Positions 7,208-16,204 of a stretch of DNA of 64,000 bases are shown here, one piece after another; positions within the stretch are counted from its first letter, which is position 1; every line of letters starts with the position of its first letter. Below the pieces are notes generated by a model. The model worked only from the letters and a program-made list of their open reading frames with translations, had not been told where the DNA came from and did not search any database. The stretch spans positions 248,001-312,000 of the forward strand of contig JAEPNB010000002.1 in the NCBI GenBank assembly GCA_017643645.1, given 5' to 3'. This DNA is from Balneola sp. Its GTDB lineage: Bacteria; Bacteroidota; Rhodothermia; Balneolales; Balneolaceae. Both the position numbers and the translations under genes were made by a program.

Positions 7208-8404
7208 ATGAAGAAAAATAAAAAAGTAGTATTAGCATTCAGTGGTGGTTTAGATACCAGTTATTGCGCCATTCATCTGGCAAAAGAAAAGGGATACGAA
7301 GTTTTTACAGCGGCTGTAAACACCGGAGGCTTTGATGAAGCAGAACAACAAGCACTGGTACAGAAAGCTGCTGATCTGGGTATCGAAGATCACATCTGCA
7401 TTGATGTTGAGCAGGAATTTTATCAGAAAGGAATTAAATATCTGTTATTCGGAAATGTGTTAAAAAATCATACTTATCCGCTTTCAGTAAGTGCGGAACG
7501 TGTATTTCAGGCGGTGGCAATAGCAGAATATGCCAAGAAGATCGGCGCTGATGCCATCGCACACGGAAGCACGGGAGCGGGTAATGATCAGGTTCGTTTC
7601 GATCTGATCTTTAATGTGCTTGCTCCGGAGATGGAGATCATCACACCAATCAGAGACATGAAACTGAGTCGTGAAGAAGAAGTGGAATTCCTGAAAAGTC
7701 ATGGAGTGGAAAAAGAATGGGCTAAAGCAAAATATTCCATCAACAAAGGACTGTGGGGAACGAGCGTGGGCGGTGCTGAAACACTCACTTCCTATCAATC
7801 ACTTCCGGAAGAAGCGTGGCCAACAAAAATAGTTAATAGAGACGGGTTAATGGTAGAGATCGGGTTCGAACATGGAGAACCAACTTCAATTAACGGTGAA
7901 CGACTAACTCCTGTTCAGGCGATCAAAAAACTTCAGGAAATTGCGCAACCTTATGGAATTGGCAGAGATATTCATGTAGGTGATACCATCATCGGAATAA
8001 AAGGTAGAGTTGGATTTGAAGCAGCAGCTCCAATGATCCTGATCAAAGCACATCAATTGCTGGAAAAGCATGTGTTAGGAAAATGGCAGCTGTACTGGAA
8101 AGATCAGTTGGGTGAATGGTATGGAATGTTAATGCACGAAGGACAATTTCTGGATCCTGTTATGAGAGATATTGAAGCTTTTCTGGAAAATACCCAGCAA
8201 AAAGTAACGGGAAAAGTGTTTGTGAAATTAGAACCCAAGCGTTTCGAATTGATCGGTATTGAATCTGAATTTGATCTGATGCAATCAAAACATGGTCAGT
8301 ACGGAGAGATGAATCAGGGCTGGAGCGGTGAAGATGTGAAAGGCTTTACGAAGATCCTGGCAAACGCAACGCTCATTCAACAATCGGTACAGAGCAATGA
8401 TTAA
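7208..8404 (+). CDS. argG: Argininosuccinate synthase
   Basis: Joins citrulline and aspartate with ATP to form argininosuccinate, the next-to-last step of arginine synthesis. The PP-loop SGGLDTS sits at residues 12-18, and AHGSTGAGNDQVRFD marks the citrulline/aspartate-binding region. The length of 398 is typical. A good ribosome-binding site precedes the ATG (AAAAGGAAATAATC). The end overlaps argC by 8 bases. Confidence 0.97.
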   Translation: MKKNKKVVLAFSGGLDTSYCAIHLAKEKGYEVFTAAVNTGGFDEAEQQALVQKAADLGIEDHICIDVEQEFYQKGIKYLLFGNVLKNHTYPLSVSAERVFQAVAIAEYAKKIGADAIAHGSTGAGNDQVRFDLIFNVLAPEMEIITPIRDMKLSREEEVEFLKSHGVEKEWAKAKYSINKGLWGTSVGGAETLTSYQSLPEEAWPTKIVNRDGLMVEIGFEHGEPTSINGERLTPVQAIKKLQEIAQPYGIGRDIHVGDTIIGIKGRVGFEAAAPMILIKAHQLLEKHVLGKWQLYWKDQLGEWYGMLMHEGQFLDPVMRDIEAFLENTQQKVTGKVFVKLEPKRFELIGIESEFDLMQSKHGQYGEMNQGWSGEDVKGFTKILANATLIQQSVQSND

Positions 8405-9362
8405 AGTTGGAATAATAGGAGGAGCAGGATATACAGCCGGCGAGTTGATCAGAATTTTGATCAATCATTCCAAAGTGGAACTGACTTCCGTTGTCAGTAA
8501 AAGTCACTCGGGACAAAAAATTCACGAAGCACATACGGACCTGATCGGTGAGATCGATCTGGTATTTGATGAGAAATTAGATCAGGATGTGGATGTTGTT
8601 TTTCTTTGCTCAGGACATGGGAAGTCAAAAGGGATTATAGAGTCCGGAGTGATTCCTGAAAAGGCAAAGATCATTGACCTGAGTTCAGATTTTCGTTTGA
8701 AATCCGAAGGAACTGAATTTATCTATGGCTTGCCGGAGTTGAACAGAGATCTGATCAAAAAAGCTGAAAAAGTAGCTAATCCGGGATGCTTTGCAACATG
8801 TATACAGTTGTGCCTGTTACCTCTGGCTTCAGCGAATTTGTTGAACAATGATGTTCATGTGTCAGCGATGACGGGCAGTACCGGAGCTGGGCAAAACCCA
8901 ACATCAACCACACATTTTAGCTGGAGAAGCAACAATGCTTCAGTGTATAAAGCGTTTACGCATCAGCATCTGGGCGAGATCATACAAAGTGTAACGCAGC
9001 TTCAAAATGATTCCGTTGGCGCGATCAATTTTATTCCTTTTCGTGGCGCGTTTACCAGAGGAATATTAGCAGCTTGTTATCTGAAGACAGAGCTGTCCTT
9101 GGAAGAAGCCGGTGAATTATTTAAAGACTATTACAGCGGTCATCCTTTTATTCATATATCGGAAAAAACTGTGGATGTAAAACAAGTTGTGAATTCTAAC
9201 AAAGGAGTTCTTCATTTGCAGAAAGAAGGAGATAAGTTACTGATAACCGGAGTGATCGATAATTTGTTGAAAGGAGCTTCAGGGCAAGCCGTTCAGAATA
9301 TGAATCTGATGTTTGGGCATAGAGAAACGGAAGGACTAATACTTAAAAATTCTGGATTTTAA
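8397..9362 (+). CDS. argC: N-acetyl(succinyl)-gamma-glutamyl-phosphate reductase
   Basis: NADPH-dependent reduction of N-acyl-glutamyl phosphate to the semialdehyde. Residues 5-20 are the Rossmann start (GIIGGAGYTAGELIRIL). The catalytic cysteine is C131 in ANPGCFAT, and the conserved GSTGAG and THQHLGEI segments follow. 321 residues. It overlaps argG by 8 bases and is followed by proC after 2 bases. If the operon uses succinylated intermediates (see argF'), this enzyme would act on N-succinyl-glutamyl phosphate. Confidence 0.95.
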   Translation: MIKVGIIGGAGYTAGELIRILINHSKVELTSVVSKSHSGQKIHEAHTDLIGEIDLVFDEKLDQDVDVVFLCSGHGKSKGIIESGVIPEKAKIIDLSSDFRLKSEGTEFIYGLPELNRDLIKKAEKVANPGCFATCIQLCLLPLASANLLNNDVHVSAMTGSTGAGQNPTSTTHFSWRSNNASVYKAFTHQHLGEIIQSVTQLQNDSVGAINFIPFRGAFTRGILAACYLKTELSLEEAGELFKDYYSGHPFIHISEKTVDVKQVVNSNKGVLHLQKEGDKLLITGVIDNLLKGASGQAVQNMNLMFGHRETEGLILKNSGF

Positions 9363-9364
9363 TT

Positions 9365-10168
9365 ATGAAGACAAAAAAAATAGCCATTTTAGGTGCCGGA
9401 AATCTAGGGGAAGCAATTGCGAAAGGAATTGTGAATGGGGGGATTAGTAAACCCGAGCATGTTATTTTAACTCGTAGAAATACCGAGAAGATCAAACATC
9501 TTGAAGCGGATGGTTTTCAGATTTCAACGGATAATTCAAAAGCCGCTTTAGCAGATATAGTTTTTCTGTGCGTTCAACCTAAACAGCTGGAAAGTTTGCT
9601 AGAAGAAATAAACCCGATCCTTAAGAAAGGAAAGCAGGTACTAGTTTCTGTAATTACAGGAGTGGATCTGCAAACAATTTCATCTCAACTTCCAAAAGGT
9701 ATTCCGGTTATAAGATCGATGCCCAATACGGCGATTGCAATAGGAGAGTCGATGACTTGCTTGTGTACTAACAATGCATCTTCAGATCAGTTAAATGAAG
9801 TTGAAGCCATTTATAAAACCTTAGGGTCTACCTTAATAATTGAAGAACGTTTAATGAAAGCAGCAACAGTCTTGGGAGCTAGTGGCATAGCTTTTTTTCT
9901 GAGATATATTAGGGCCGCTACTCAAGGAGGAATTGAATTGGGGTTTGATGCCGATGAAGCACAAAAGATAGCAATGCAAACAGCCCGTGGAGCAGCTTCA
10001 CTCTTGATAAAAGATGGAGTTCATCCGGAAATGGAAATTGACAAGGTTACCACTCCTCAGGGATGTACCATTGCCGGGCTAAATGAGATGGAACATCAAG
10101 GATTGAGTTCCGCTCTGATAAAAGGAATTAAAACTTCTTACGAACGAATAAATTCGATCACAAAATGA
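9365..10168 (+). CDS. proC: Pyrroline-5-carboxylate reductase
   Basis: Reduces 1-pyrroline-5-carboxylate to proline. It has an N-terminal nucleotide-binding motif ILGAGNLGEAIAKGI and the family C-terminal signature around TTPQGCTIAGLNEME (about residues 226-240). 267 residues, normal length. It sits inside the arginine operon, 2 bases after argC and overlapping argD by 4 bases, so proline and arginine synthesis are transcribed together here. Confidence 0.95.
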   Translation: MKTKKIAILGAGNLGEAIAKGIVNGGISKPEHVILTRRNTEKIKHLEADGFQISTDNSKAALADIVFLCVQPKQLESLLEEINPILKKGKQVLVSVITGVDLQTISSQLPKGIPVIRSMPNTAIAIGESMTCLCTNNASSDQLNEVEAIYKTLGSTLIIEERLMKAATVLGASGIAFFLRYIRAATQGGIELGFDADEAQKIAMQTARGAASLLIKDGVHPEMEIDKVTTPQGCTIAGLNEMEHQGLSSALIKGIKTSYERINSITK

Positions 10169-11292
10169 ACATTTTACCTGTGTACCCTTTATTCGATGTT
10201 GAACCCATTAGTGCGAATGGAAATTACGTGGTTACTGAGGACGGTACTAAATATCTGGATCTGTATGGAGGTCATGCTGTCATTTCTATCGGACATTCAC
10301 ATCCGCATTATGTGAAACGCATCACTGAGCAGATCAGCAAGATCGGGTTTTACTCAAACTCTGTTCCTATCGGAATTCAGAAAGAGTTAGCAGAGAAATT
10401 AGGGGAACTTTCGGGATATCCGGACTGGAATTTATTTCTGTGTAATTCAGGTGCAGAAGCCAACGAGAATGCACTGAAAATGGCATCTGCATACAATGGA
10501 AGAAAGAAAATTCTGGTTTTCGAAAAAGGATTTCATGGCAGAACTTCGCTTGCCGTTGCAGCTACCGACAATCCGAATATCTTGTTTCCTGTGAATGAAG
10601 GAGCAGAAATAGTTCGACTAAAATTGGAAGATTTCAAAGGCGTTGAAGAAGCTTTAAAACAAGAAGAGGTATGTGCAGTTTTGATCGAAGGTATTCAAGG
10701 GATCAGTGGCATTCATGCACCTACTCCTGAATTCCTGAAGCATGTCAGAACGCTGTGTGATCAAACAAATACGGTTCTCATTCTGGATGAAATACAATCG
10801 GGATTTGGAAGAACGGGTAAGTTCTTTGCTCATCAACATTCAGTAGTTGAGCCTGATATTATCAGCATGGCAAAAGGAATGGGCAACGGATTTCCTGTTG
10901 GAGGAATTATCTCGCATCCAAAGTTTGAGGTTACATTCGGGATGCTGGGAACAACATTTGGAGGAAATCATTTGGCCTGCGCGGCTTCTTTGGCGGTGTT
11001 GGAAGTGATGGAAAAGGAAAACCTGATCAAGCACGCAGAAGAAATGGGTGAATACCTGATGGAAGAATTGAAGAAGCTCCCGAAGGTAAAAGAAGTTCGT
11101 GGTGCAGGGTTGATGATAGGAGTGGAATTCGAATTTGAGATCGCTGAAATGAGAAAGGCATTATTATATAAACATCACATTTTTACCGGCTCCTCATCAG
11201 ATAAAAATACCTTACGATTGTTGCCGGCTCTGGGAATTGGAAAAAGAGAAACAGAGGATTTTTTAAAAGCTATAAAGGAAGAATTATCATGA
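10165..11292 (+). CDS. argD: Acetylornithine (or succinylornithine) aminotransferase
   Basis: Class III PLP aminotransferase converting the N-acyl glutamate semialdehyde to N-acylornithine. Visible: NSGAEANENALK (about residues 94-105), LILDEIQSGFGRTGKFFA (PLP-binding aspartate), and the Schiff-base lysine K237 in ISMAKGMGNGFP. 375 residues. It overlaps proC and argF' by 4 bases on each side, indicating tight translational coupling. Confidence 0.95.
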   Translation: MNILPVYPLFDVEPISANGNYVVTEDGTKYLDLYGGHAVISIGHSHPHYVKRITEQISKIGFYSNSVPIGIQKELAEKLGELSGYPDWNLFLCNSGAEANENALKMASAYNGRKKILVFEKGFHGRTSLAVAATDNPNILFPVNEGAEIVRLKLEDFKGVEEALKQEEVCAVLIEGIQGISGIHAPTPEFLKHVRTLCDQTNTVLILDEIQSGFGRTGKFFAHQHSVVEPDIISMAKGMGNGFPVGGIISHPKFEVTFGMLGTTFGGNHLACAASLAVLEVMEKENLIKHAEEMGEYLMEELKKLPKVKEVRGAGLMIGVEFEFEIAEMRKALLYKHHIFTGSSSDKNTLRLLPALGIGKRETEDFLKAIKEELS

Positions 11293-12236
11293 AACAGTTT
11301 TTTTCTATTGATGATGTCGGTGATCTGAAAAGTCTGATCCAAGAAGGATTGGAAGTAAAGAAAAATCCATTTAAGGGGAAGGGAAGCATCCGGAATAAGT
11401 CGATCTGTTTGCTGTTTCTGAATCCTAGCTTGCGAACCCGATTGAGTTCTCAAAGAGCGGCTCAAAATCTGGGTGTGGATGTAACAGTATTTGATGTAGG
11501 AGCAGGTGGCTGGCAACTGGAATTTGCAGATGGTGTCATCATGAACGGAAACAAAGCGGAGCACGTCAAAGAAGCAGCTGCTGTGATAGGTTCTTATTTT
11601 GATCTGGTGGCGATCCGTGCTTTTGCAAAACTGGAAGATCGCGAAGCAGATTATTCAGAACAGGTTTTGAGTCAGTTTATTAAACATTGTCCGGTGCCGG
11701 TGGTAAATCTGGAATCTTCAACCAGACATCCTTTGCAGGCTTTTGCAGATCTGATCACGATTGAAACTCATAAGAAGATTGAGAAACCAAAAGTAGTATT
11801 GACCTGGGCGCCTCATCCGAGAGCGCTTCCTCAGGCAGTGGCGAATTCGTTTTCTTTGTGGACTCAAAAAGCAGAGTATGATCTCGTGATCACTCATCCC
11901 GAAGGCTACGAATTAGCTCCTGAATTTTCAGGGAATGCGCATATCGAATACGATCAGAAAAAAGCATTTGAAGGGGCTGATTTCATCTATGCAAAAAACT
12001 GGAGTAGTTATTCGGAGTACGGAAAAATACTTTCTGAAGATAAAAACTGGATGGTTGATGAGGCTAAAATGGAACTTACGAACGACGCTAAATTCATGCA
12101 CTGTTTGCCTGTTCGAAGAAATGTGGTTGTGAGCGATGCAGTAATTGACAGCGCGAATTCATTGGTGATCGAAGAAGCAACCAACAGAATTGTTTCTGCT
12201 CAAACTATATTCAAAAAAATTCTGAAAAATGAGTGA
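11289..12236 (+). CDS. argF': ArgF'-type acylornithine carbamoyltransferase, probably N-succinylornithine-specific
   Basis: Transfers the carbamoyl group from carbamoyl phosphate to an N-acylated ornithine. It has the carbamoyl-phosphate loop SLRTR (47-51), HPLQ (147-150) and HCLPVRRN near the C-terminus. It lacks the ornithine loop of ordinary OTCases and instead follows the AOTCase/SOTCase family (GGWQLEFADGVIMNGNKAEH). The residue that separates acetyl- (Glu92, Xanthomonas) from succinyl-specific enzymes (Pro90, Bacteroides fragilis) is Ala90 here. As I recall, replacing Glu92 by Ala, Ser, Val or Pro turns the acetyl enzyme into a succinyl enzyme. 315 residues; it overlaps argD by 4 and argB by 8 bases. 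Confidence 0.93.
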   Translation: MKQFFSIDDVGDLKSLIQEGLEVKKNPFKGKGSIRNKSICLLFLNPSLRTRLSSQRAAQNLGVDVTVFDVGAGGWQLEFADGVIMNGNKAEHVKEAAAVIGSYFDLVAIRAFAKLEDREADYSEQVLSQFIKHCPVPVVNLESSTRHPLQAFADLITIETHKKIEKPKVVLTWAPHPRALPQAVANSFSLWTQKAEYDLVITHPEGYELAPEFSGNAHIEYDQKKAFEGADFIYAKNWSSYSEYGKILSEDKNWMVDEAKMELTNDAKFMHCLPVRRNVVVSDAVIDSANSLVIEEATNRIVSAQTIFKKILKNE

Positions 12237-12990
12237 AATAAAAGTCATAAAGATCGGTGGTAAAGTCATTGATGACCAAGCAAAGCTGGATCAGTTTCTA
12301 CAGGATTTTGCTCAAATTGAAGAAAGGAAAATCCTGGTACATGGCGGAGGGAAAATAGCTTCCGATGTAGCAGAAAAGCTAGGGCAGGAACCCAAAATGA
12401 TCAATGGCAGAAGAATTACGGATGCCAATATGATCGATGTGGTGACCATGGTTTATGGCGGTTTGGTGAATAAAAAGATCGTGGCAAAACTTCAGGTGTT
12501 GGGTTGTAATGCAATTGGACTTTCCGGCGCTGATATGAACCTGATCCAATCGAAAAAAAGAGATCCGGAACCCATCGATTTTGGTTTTGTGGGAGATATC
12601 GAACAAGTAGACACTACGGTTTTAAACAGTTTGTTGAACGAAGGAATAACTCCTGTGATCGCACCTCTGACACACGACGGAAATGGACAGCTATTGAACA
12701 CAAACGCTGATAATATCGCGGGTTTTATTGCTTCAGGATTGGCAGACCACGGAGATGTTGCAATGGATCTGTGTTTTGATCTCGAGGGCGTTATGAATGG
12801 CGAGAGATTGATCACCGAAATGAATTTATTGCTATATCGCCACCTGGAAGGAAATGGTATCATAAAAGAAGGAATGATCCCTAAACTGGATCTAGGTTTT
12901 AAAGCACTGAATGCAGGAACTAAAAAAGTCAGAATTGTTGGATTTGATGTATTTAAAGAGGAAGAAAAAGGAACGAGGTTGGTTAGGTAA
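12229..12990 (+). CDS. argB: N-acetyl(succinyl)glutamate kinase
   Basis: Amino-acid kinase family enzyme that phosphorylates N-acylglutamate. It has KIGGKVIDD at the N-terminus, the HGGGK glycine loop near residues 38-42, and LLNTNADNIAGFIASGL for nucleotide and substrate binding. 253 residues, the short form of the family without the N-terminal arginine-sensing helix, so allosteric arginine inhibition is less likely (inference). It overlaps argF' by 8 bases. Confidence 0.94.
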   Translation: MSEIKVIKIGGKVIDDQAKLDQFLQDFAQIEERKILVHGGGKIASDVAEKLGQEPKMINGRRITDANMIDVVTMVYGGLVNKKIVAKLQVLGCNAIGLSGADMNLIQSKKRDPEPIDFGFVGDIEQVDTTVLNSLLNEGITPVIAPLTHDGNGQLLNTNADNIAGFIASGLADHGDVAMDLCFDLEGVMNGERLITEMNLLLYRHLEGNGIIKEGMIPKLDLGFKALNAGTKKVRIVGFDVFKEEEKGTRLVR

Positions 12991-13035
12991 AAGTGAAAAG
13001 TGAAAGCCACATTATCTACTTACGAACATAGCATT

Positions 13036-14097
13036 ATGAAAGAATTACAACAAAACGCCATAGAACTACTAAAACAACTTATATCCATTCGGTCCTACAG
13101 CGGGGAGGAGGACGAAACTGCGGATGTGATCGAAGAGTATTTGAAGACACAGGGTTTTGATGTTCAGAGAAAGAAGAACAATGTTTGGGCGTGGGCCGGA
13201 GAGAAAGATGTATCAAAGCCGACGATTCTTCTTAATTCTCATCACGATACAGTGAAGGCTTCTTCCAAGTGGAGTTACGATCCTTTCAGCCCAACTATTG
13301 AAGACGGAAAATTGATCGGATTGGGAAGTAACGACGCCGGAGGCCCATTGGTTAGTTTGTTGCATACTTTTATTCATTTGGCAGGTACTGTTCAGAACTA
13401 CAATCTGGTTTTTCTGGCCTCTGCTGAAGAGGAAACTTCAGGCAAACAAGGCGTTCCAATTGTGTTGGAAGAATTGGGAAAGATCGATCTTGGTGTTGTG
13501 GGCGAACCGACATCAATGAATATGGCAACTGCTGAGCGAGGGTTGATCGTTCTGGATTGTATTGCTCACGGGAAAAGCGGTCATGCGGCAAGAAGTGAAG
13601 GAGAAAACGCTCTTTACAAAGCGATGAAGGATATCGAGTGGTTCAGGAATTATGAATTTGAAAAGAGATCGGACGTACTCGGAAAAGTAAATATGACAGT
13701 GACGCAGATTGAGGCCGGATCTCAGCACAATGTGGTGCCCGATGAATGTAAGTTCGTTGTTGATGTCCGCCCGAATGAGCATTACACTAACAAAGAAGTG
13801 GTAGAACTTATTAAGGAACATGTGAATTGTGAAGTGAATCCAAGATCGTTGAACCTGAATGCATCCGGTATTTCTGAGAATAATCCGGTAGTTCAAAAAG
13901 GAAAAAAACTCGGTATTAAAACCTATGGTTCGCAAACAATGTCGGATCAGGCACACATGCCGTTTCCGTGTATCAAAATGGGGCCGGGAGACACGCATCG
14001 CTCACATACTGCCGATGAATATATTTATCTGAGCGAGATCGAAGAAGGAATCGAAACGTATATTGAGTTATTAAATAATTTGGAACTTAAAGCATAA
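13036..14097 (+). CDS. argE: M20-family acylornithine/acylcitrulline deacylase ArgE
   Basis: Zinc-dependent deacylase of the M20 family. In a pathway with acylornithine carbamoylation its substrate would be N-acylcitrulline, releasing citrulline for ArgG. Metal-ligand motifs: LNSHHDTVKA, GLGSNDAGGP, the catalytic pair in SAEEETSG, and GEPTSM; the C-terminal histidine is in DTHRSHTADE. I use the ATG at 13036 (353 residues), because family members begin near MKELQQNAIELLKQLIS. A GTG at 13000 would add 12 residues of no obvious homology. Third from last gene product needed for the pathway, followed by a repeat and argH. Confidence 0.9.
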   Translation: MKELQQNAIELLKQLISIRSYSGEEDETADVIEEYLKTQGFDVQRKKNNVWAWAGEKDVSKPTILLNSHHDTVKASSKWSYDPFSPTIEDGKLIGLGSNDAGGPLVSLLHTFIHLAGTVQNYNLVFLASAEEETSGKQGVPIVLEELGKIDLGVVGEPTSMNMATAERGLIVLDCIAHGKSGHAARSEGENALYKAMKDIEWFRNYEFEKRSDVLGKVNMTVTQIEAGSQHNVVPDECKFVVDVRPNEHYTNKEVVELIKEHVNCEVNPRSLNLNASGISENNPVVQKGKKLGIKTYGSQTMSDQAHMPFPCIKMGPGDTHRSHTADEYIYLSEIEEGIETYIELLNNLELKA

Positions 14098-14101
14098 AAG
14101 T

Positions 14102-14242
14102 CCCCCTTTGAAGGGGGCTCATCTACTTCGTTTAGAAGTTGATGCGGGGGATGTTGGATAGGATTTAAAAGTTAAATCTAGCCCAACACCCCTCAGAAAG
14201 TCCAAAGAACTGTTTGGACTTTCATCTCCCCTAAAGGGGAGA
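14102..14242. repeat. Cluster of three hairpins between argE and argH
   Basis: CCCCC-tttgaa-GGGGG (14102-14117), AAAGTCCAAA-gaactg-TTTGGACTTT (14197-14222, 10-bp perfect stem) and TCTCCCC-taaa-GGGGAGA (14225-14242). It lies inside the operon just before the argH ribosome-binding site (AAAAGGAGAAAG). There are no T-runs, so it is more like a repeat element or RNA-processing site than a terminator. It resembles the CTCCCTTCGAAGGGAG-type hairpins at 15651 and 17151. Confidence 0.7.
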
Positions 14243-14259
14243 ATAAAAGGAGAAAGATT

Positions 14260-15558
14260 ATGGCAAAAAAACTTTGGGAAAAGGGAATTAAAACAGATCA
14301 ATTCATTGAAGAGTTTACCGTTGGGAAAGACCGTGAATTGGATCTTGAACTGGCAAAACATGATGTGCGTGGAACCATTGCTCATATCACCATGCTGGAA
14401 TCTGTAGGTTTATTGGAGAAATCTGAGTTGGAGGTTCTGATCAGAGAACTTGAGAATATTCAGGAGCAGATCATTGCAAAAGGCAAGTTTCAGATCGAAG
14501 ACGGAGTGGAGGATGTGCATTCCCAGATCGAATTGATGCTCACCAAAAAACTGGGTGACGTAGGTAAGAAAATCCATTCCGGTCGATCCAGAAATGATCA
14601 GGTTTTAGTAGATATTCGCTTATTCCTGAGAGAACAATTAGAGGAACTACGATCACTCACCAATGACCTATTTTCTGTACTTATCGATCAGGCAGGCATG
14701 CACAAAAATGTATTGATGCCGGGATATACACACACTCAGGCTGCAATGCCAAGTAGTTTCGGCTTGTGGTTTTCTGCTTATGCAGAGAGCTTAGTAGATG
14801 ATATGGAGATCGTGAACGGCGCGTATAAAGTTGTGAATAGGAATCCGCTGGGATCAGCGGCGGGTTATGGCTCTAGCTTTCCGCTTAACCGACAAATGAC
14901 TTCTGAATTACTTGGATTTGAAAGTATGGTCTACAATTCGGTATATGCTCAAATGGGAAGGGGTAAAACAGAACAAGTTGTTGCCTCAGCGCTGGCAAAC
15001 CTGGCTTCAACATTAAACAAACTAGCCGCTGATGTGTGCCTGTACAACAGTCAGAATTTTCAATTCTTGAAATTACCTGATGAGCTTACAACGGGTTCCA
15101 GTATAATGCCCCACAAGAAAAATCCGGATGTATTTGAATTACTTCGTTCTAAAACCAATGTATTTATGGCGCTTCCGAATCAGATCATGATGACCTTAAG
15201 CAATCTCACTTCCGGGTATCACAGAGACTTTCAGCTGTTGAAGGAATTGTTATTCCCGGCCATCAAAGAGATGAAAAGCTGTCTAAAAATTGCTTCTTAT
15301 TCTGTGTCAAAAATTGAACCGGTTAAAGACATTTTGGATGATCCGAAATATAAACTCATCTTTTCTGTAGAGGCTGTAAATGAATTAGTGGTTAAAGGAA
15401 TTCCTTTTCGAGAAGCCTATCAGCAAGTGGCAAAGCAGATCGAAGACGGAAGTTTTGTACCTCCAAAAGAACTGAATCATACACACGAAGGCAGTATCGG
15501 AAATTTGATGCTGGAAGAAATTCAGGAGAGGATGGAGAAGGTGTTGAATATCGAATAA
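14260..15558 (+). CDS. argH: Argininosuccinate lyase
   Basis: Splits argininosuccinate into arginine and fumarate, the final step. The fumarase/aspartase-superfamily signature GSSIMPHKKNPD starts near residue 278, and HSGRSRNDQV and GYTHTQAAMPS are also present. 432 residues, slightly short of the usual 450-470. It has a strong ribosome-binding site (AAAGGAGAAAG). The last codons run into a GAATATCGAATAATGAATG repeat that supplies the stop codon. Confidence 0.95.
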   Translation: MAKKLWEKGIKTDQFIEEFTVGKDRELDLELAKHDVRGTIAHITMLESVGLLEKSELEVLIRELENIQEQIIAKGKFQIEDGVEDVHSQIELMLTKKLGDVGKKIHSGRSRNDQVLVDIRLFLREQLEELRSLTNDLFSVLIDQAGMHKNVLMPGYTHTQAAMPSSFGLWFSAYAESLVDDMEIVNGAYKVVNRNPLGSAAGYGSSFPLNRQMTSELLGFESMVYNSVYAQMGRGKTEQVVASALANLASTLNKLAADVCLYNSQNFQFLKLPDELTTGSSIMPHKKNPDVFELLRSKTNVFMALPNQIMMTLSNLTSGYHRDFQLLKELLFPAIKEMKSCLKIASYSVSKIEPVKDILDDPKYKLIFSVEAVNELVVKGIPFREAYQQVAKQIEDGSFVPPKELNHTHEGSIGNLMLEEIQERMEKVLNIE

Positions 15559-15622
15559 TGAATGTTCAATATTGATTGGTGGTAATGTTTTTTAACGATG
15601 TCATCCTGAGGGAACAAGGGTT

Positions 15623-15784
15623 GGGCAGGTAATTGATGCAAAGATTCTAAATCTCCCTTCGAAGGGAGACCGATCGAACACCTGTGTGAGATCAGAGGGA
15701 TGTTGTGCAGCTTCCGAGCTATTAAATCGCACAACATCCTCCGTCCGCCATTCGGCGGACACCTCCTTCAAAGGAGGATTTTTT
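15623..15784 (+). repeat. ~160-bp direct repeat, copy A
   Basis: Starts GGGCAGGTAATTGATGC and ends TTCAAAGGAGGATTTT. It aligns with 17120-17276 at roughly 90% with small indels. It contains the internal hairpin CTCCCTTCGAAGGGAG and the pair GATGTTGTGC / GCACAACATC (perfect in copy B; here TGTTGTGC / GCACAACA), so it can fold extensively. Open frames across it are short and spurious. Confidence 0.85.
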
Positions 15785-15801
15785 CCTAACGATTACACGC
15801 T

Positions 15802-15880
15802 CCTGTGCCAATCTTCCAGAGTTGAATAAGATAATTACTCATAAATTGGGGTATTTTAACTCTGGAAGAGTTAAAAGATC
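15802..15880 (+). repeat. CTTCCAGAGTT inverted-repeat module, copy A
   Basis: CTTCCAGAGTT (15813-15823) is the exact complement of AACTCTGGAAG (15858-15868). The whole module, from CCTGTGCCAATC to AAAAGATC, recurs at 17463-17542. Confidence 0.8.
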
Positions 15881-15967
15881 AGCTATTCCAACATCATCTC
15901 AATGCCGGGTTTTTGAAAGAACGGTTTTACTATTTACGAGTAATACATTCCCGAAGGATTTGCAGAC

Positions 15968-16204
15968 TTAATCCGCTTGTTTAACTCTTATAGGGTGATT
16001 CACAAACTTCTTACCGTTCAGCTGTTTTATTGCTGTTTTAGCTTCATCTGCGTTCGGCATTTCAACAAAACCAAAGCCCTTTGACTTTCGCGTGCTTTTA
16101 TCCAGGACCAAGTCACAGCTTTCAACCACACCATATTTTTCGAAAAGTTCTTGTAGTTCTTTTTCTGTAATGCTTCGTGTAAGGTTTCGGACTAGTAATT
16201 TCAT
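15968..16204 (-). CDS. Small RRM-domain RNA-binding protein
   Basis: 78 residues, a single RNA recognition motif. RNP-2 is KLLVRNL at residues 2-8 and RNP-1 is KGFGFVEM at about residues 43-50. Such stand-alone RRM proteins bind single-stranded RNA and often respond to cold or growth state; the target here is unknown. Monocistronic, lying between long direct repeats and pointing toward argH. The family is certain, the role is not. Confidence 0.9.
   Translation of the reverse strand: MKLLVRNLTRSITEKELQELFEKYGVVESCDLVLDKSTRKSKGFGFVEMPNADEAKTAIKQLNGKKFVNHPIRVKQAD

Larger units (their letters stand above)
15559..15967. other. Gene-free repeat region after argH
   Basis: 409 bases of non-coding sequence, mostly repeat modules that recur at 17120-17542. 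No convincing intrinsic terminator for the arg operon was seen apart from these hairpins. Confidence 0.7.

Noticed and set aside
13000-13035. GTG start extending argE by 12 residues
   Set aside because: The extra residues have no family counterpart; the ATG at 13036 fits homologs better.
12379-13998. Long minus-strand open frames across argB and argE (up to 172 codons)
   Set aside because: Antisense to well-identified enzymes; no promoter, ribosome-binding site or known family.
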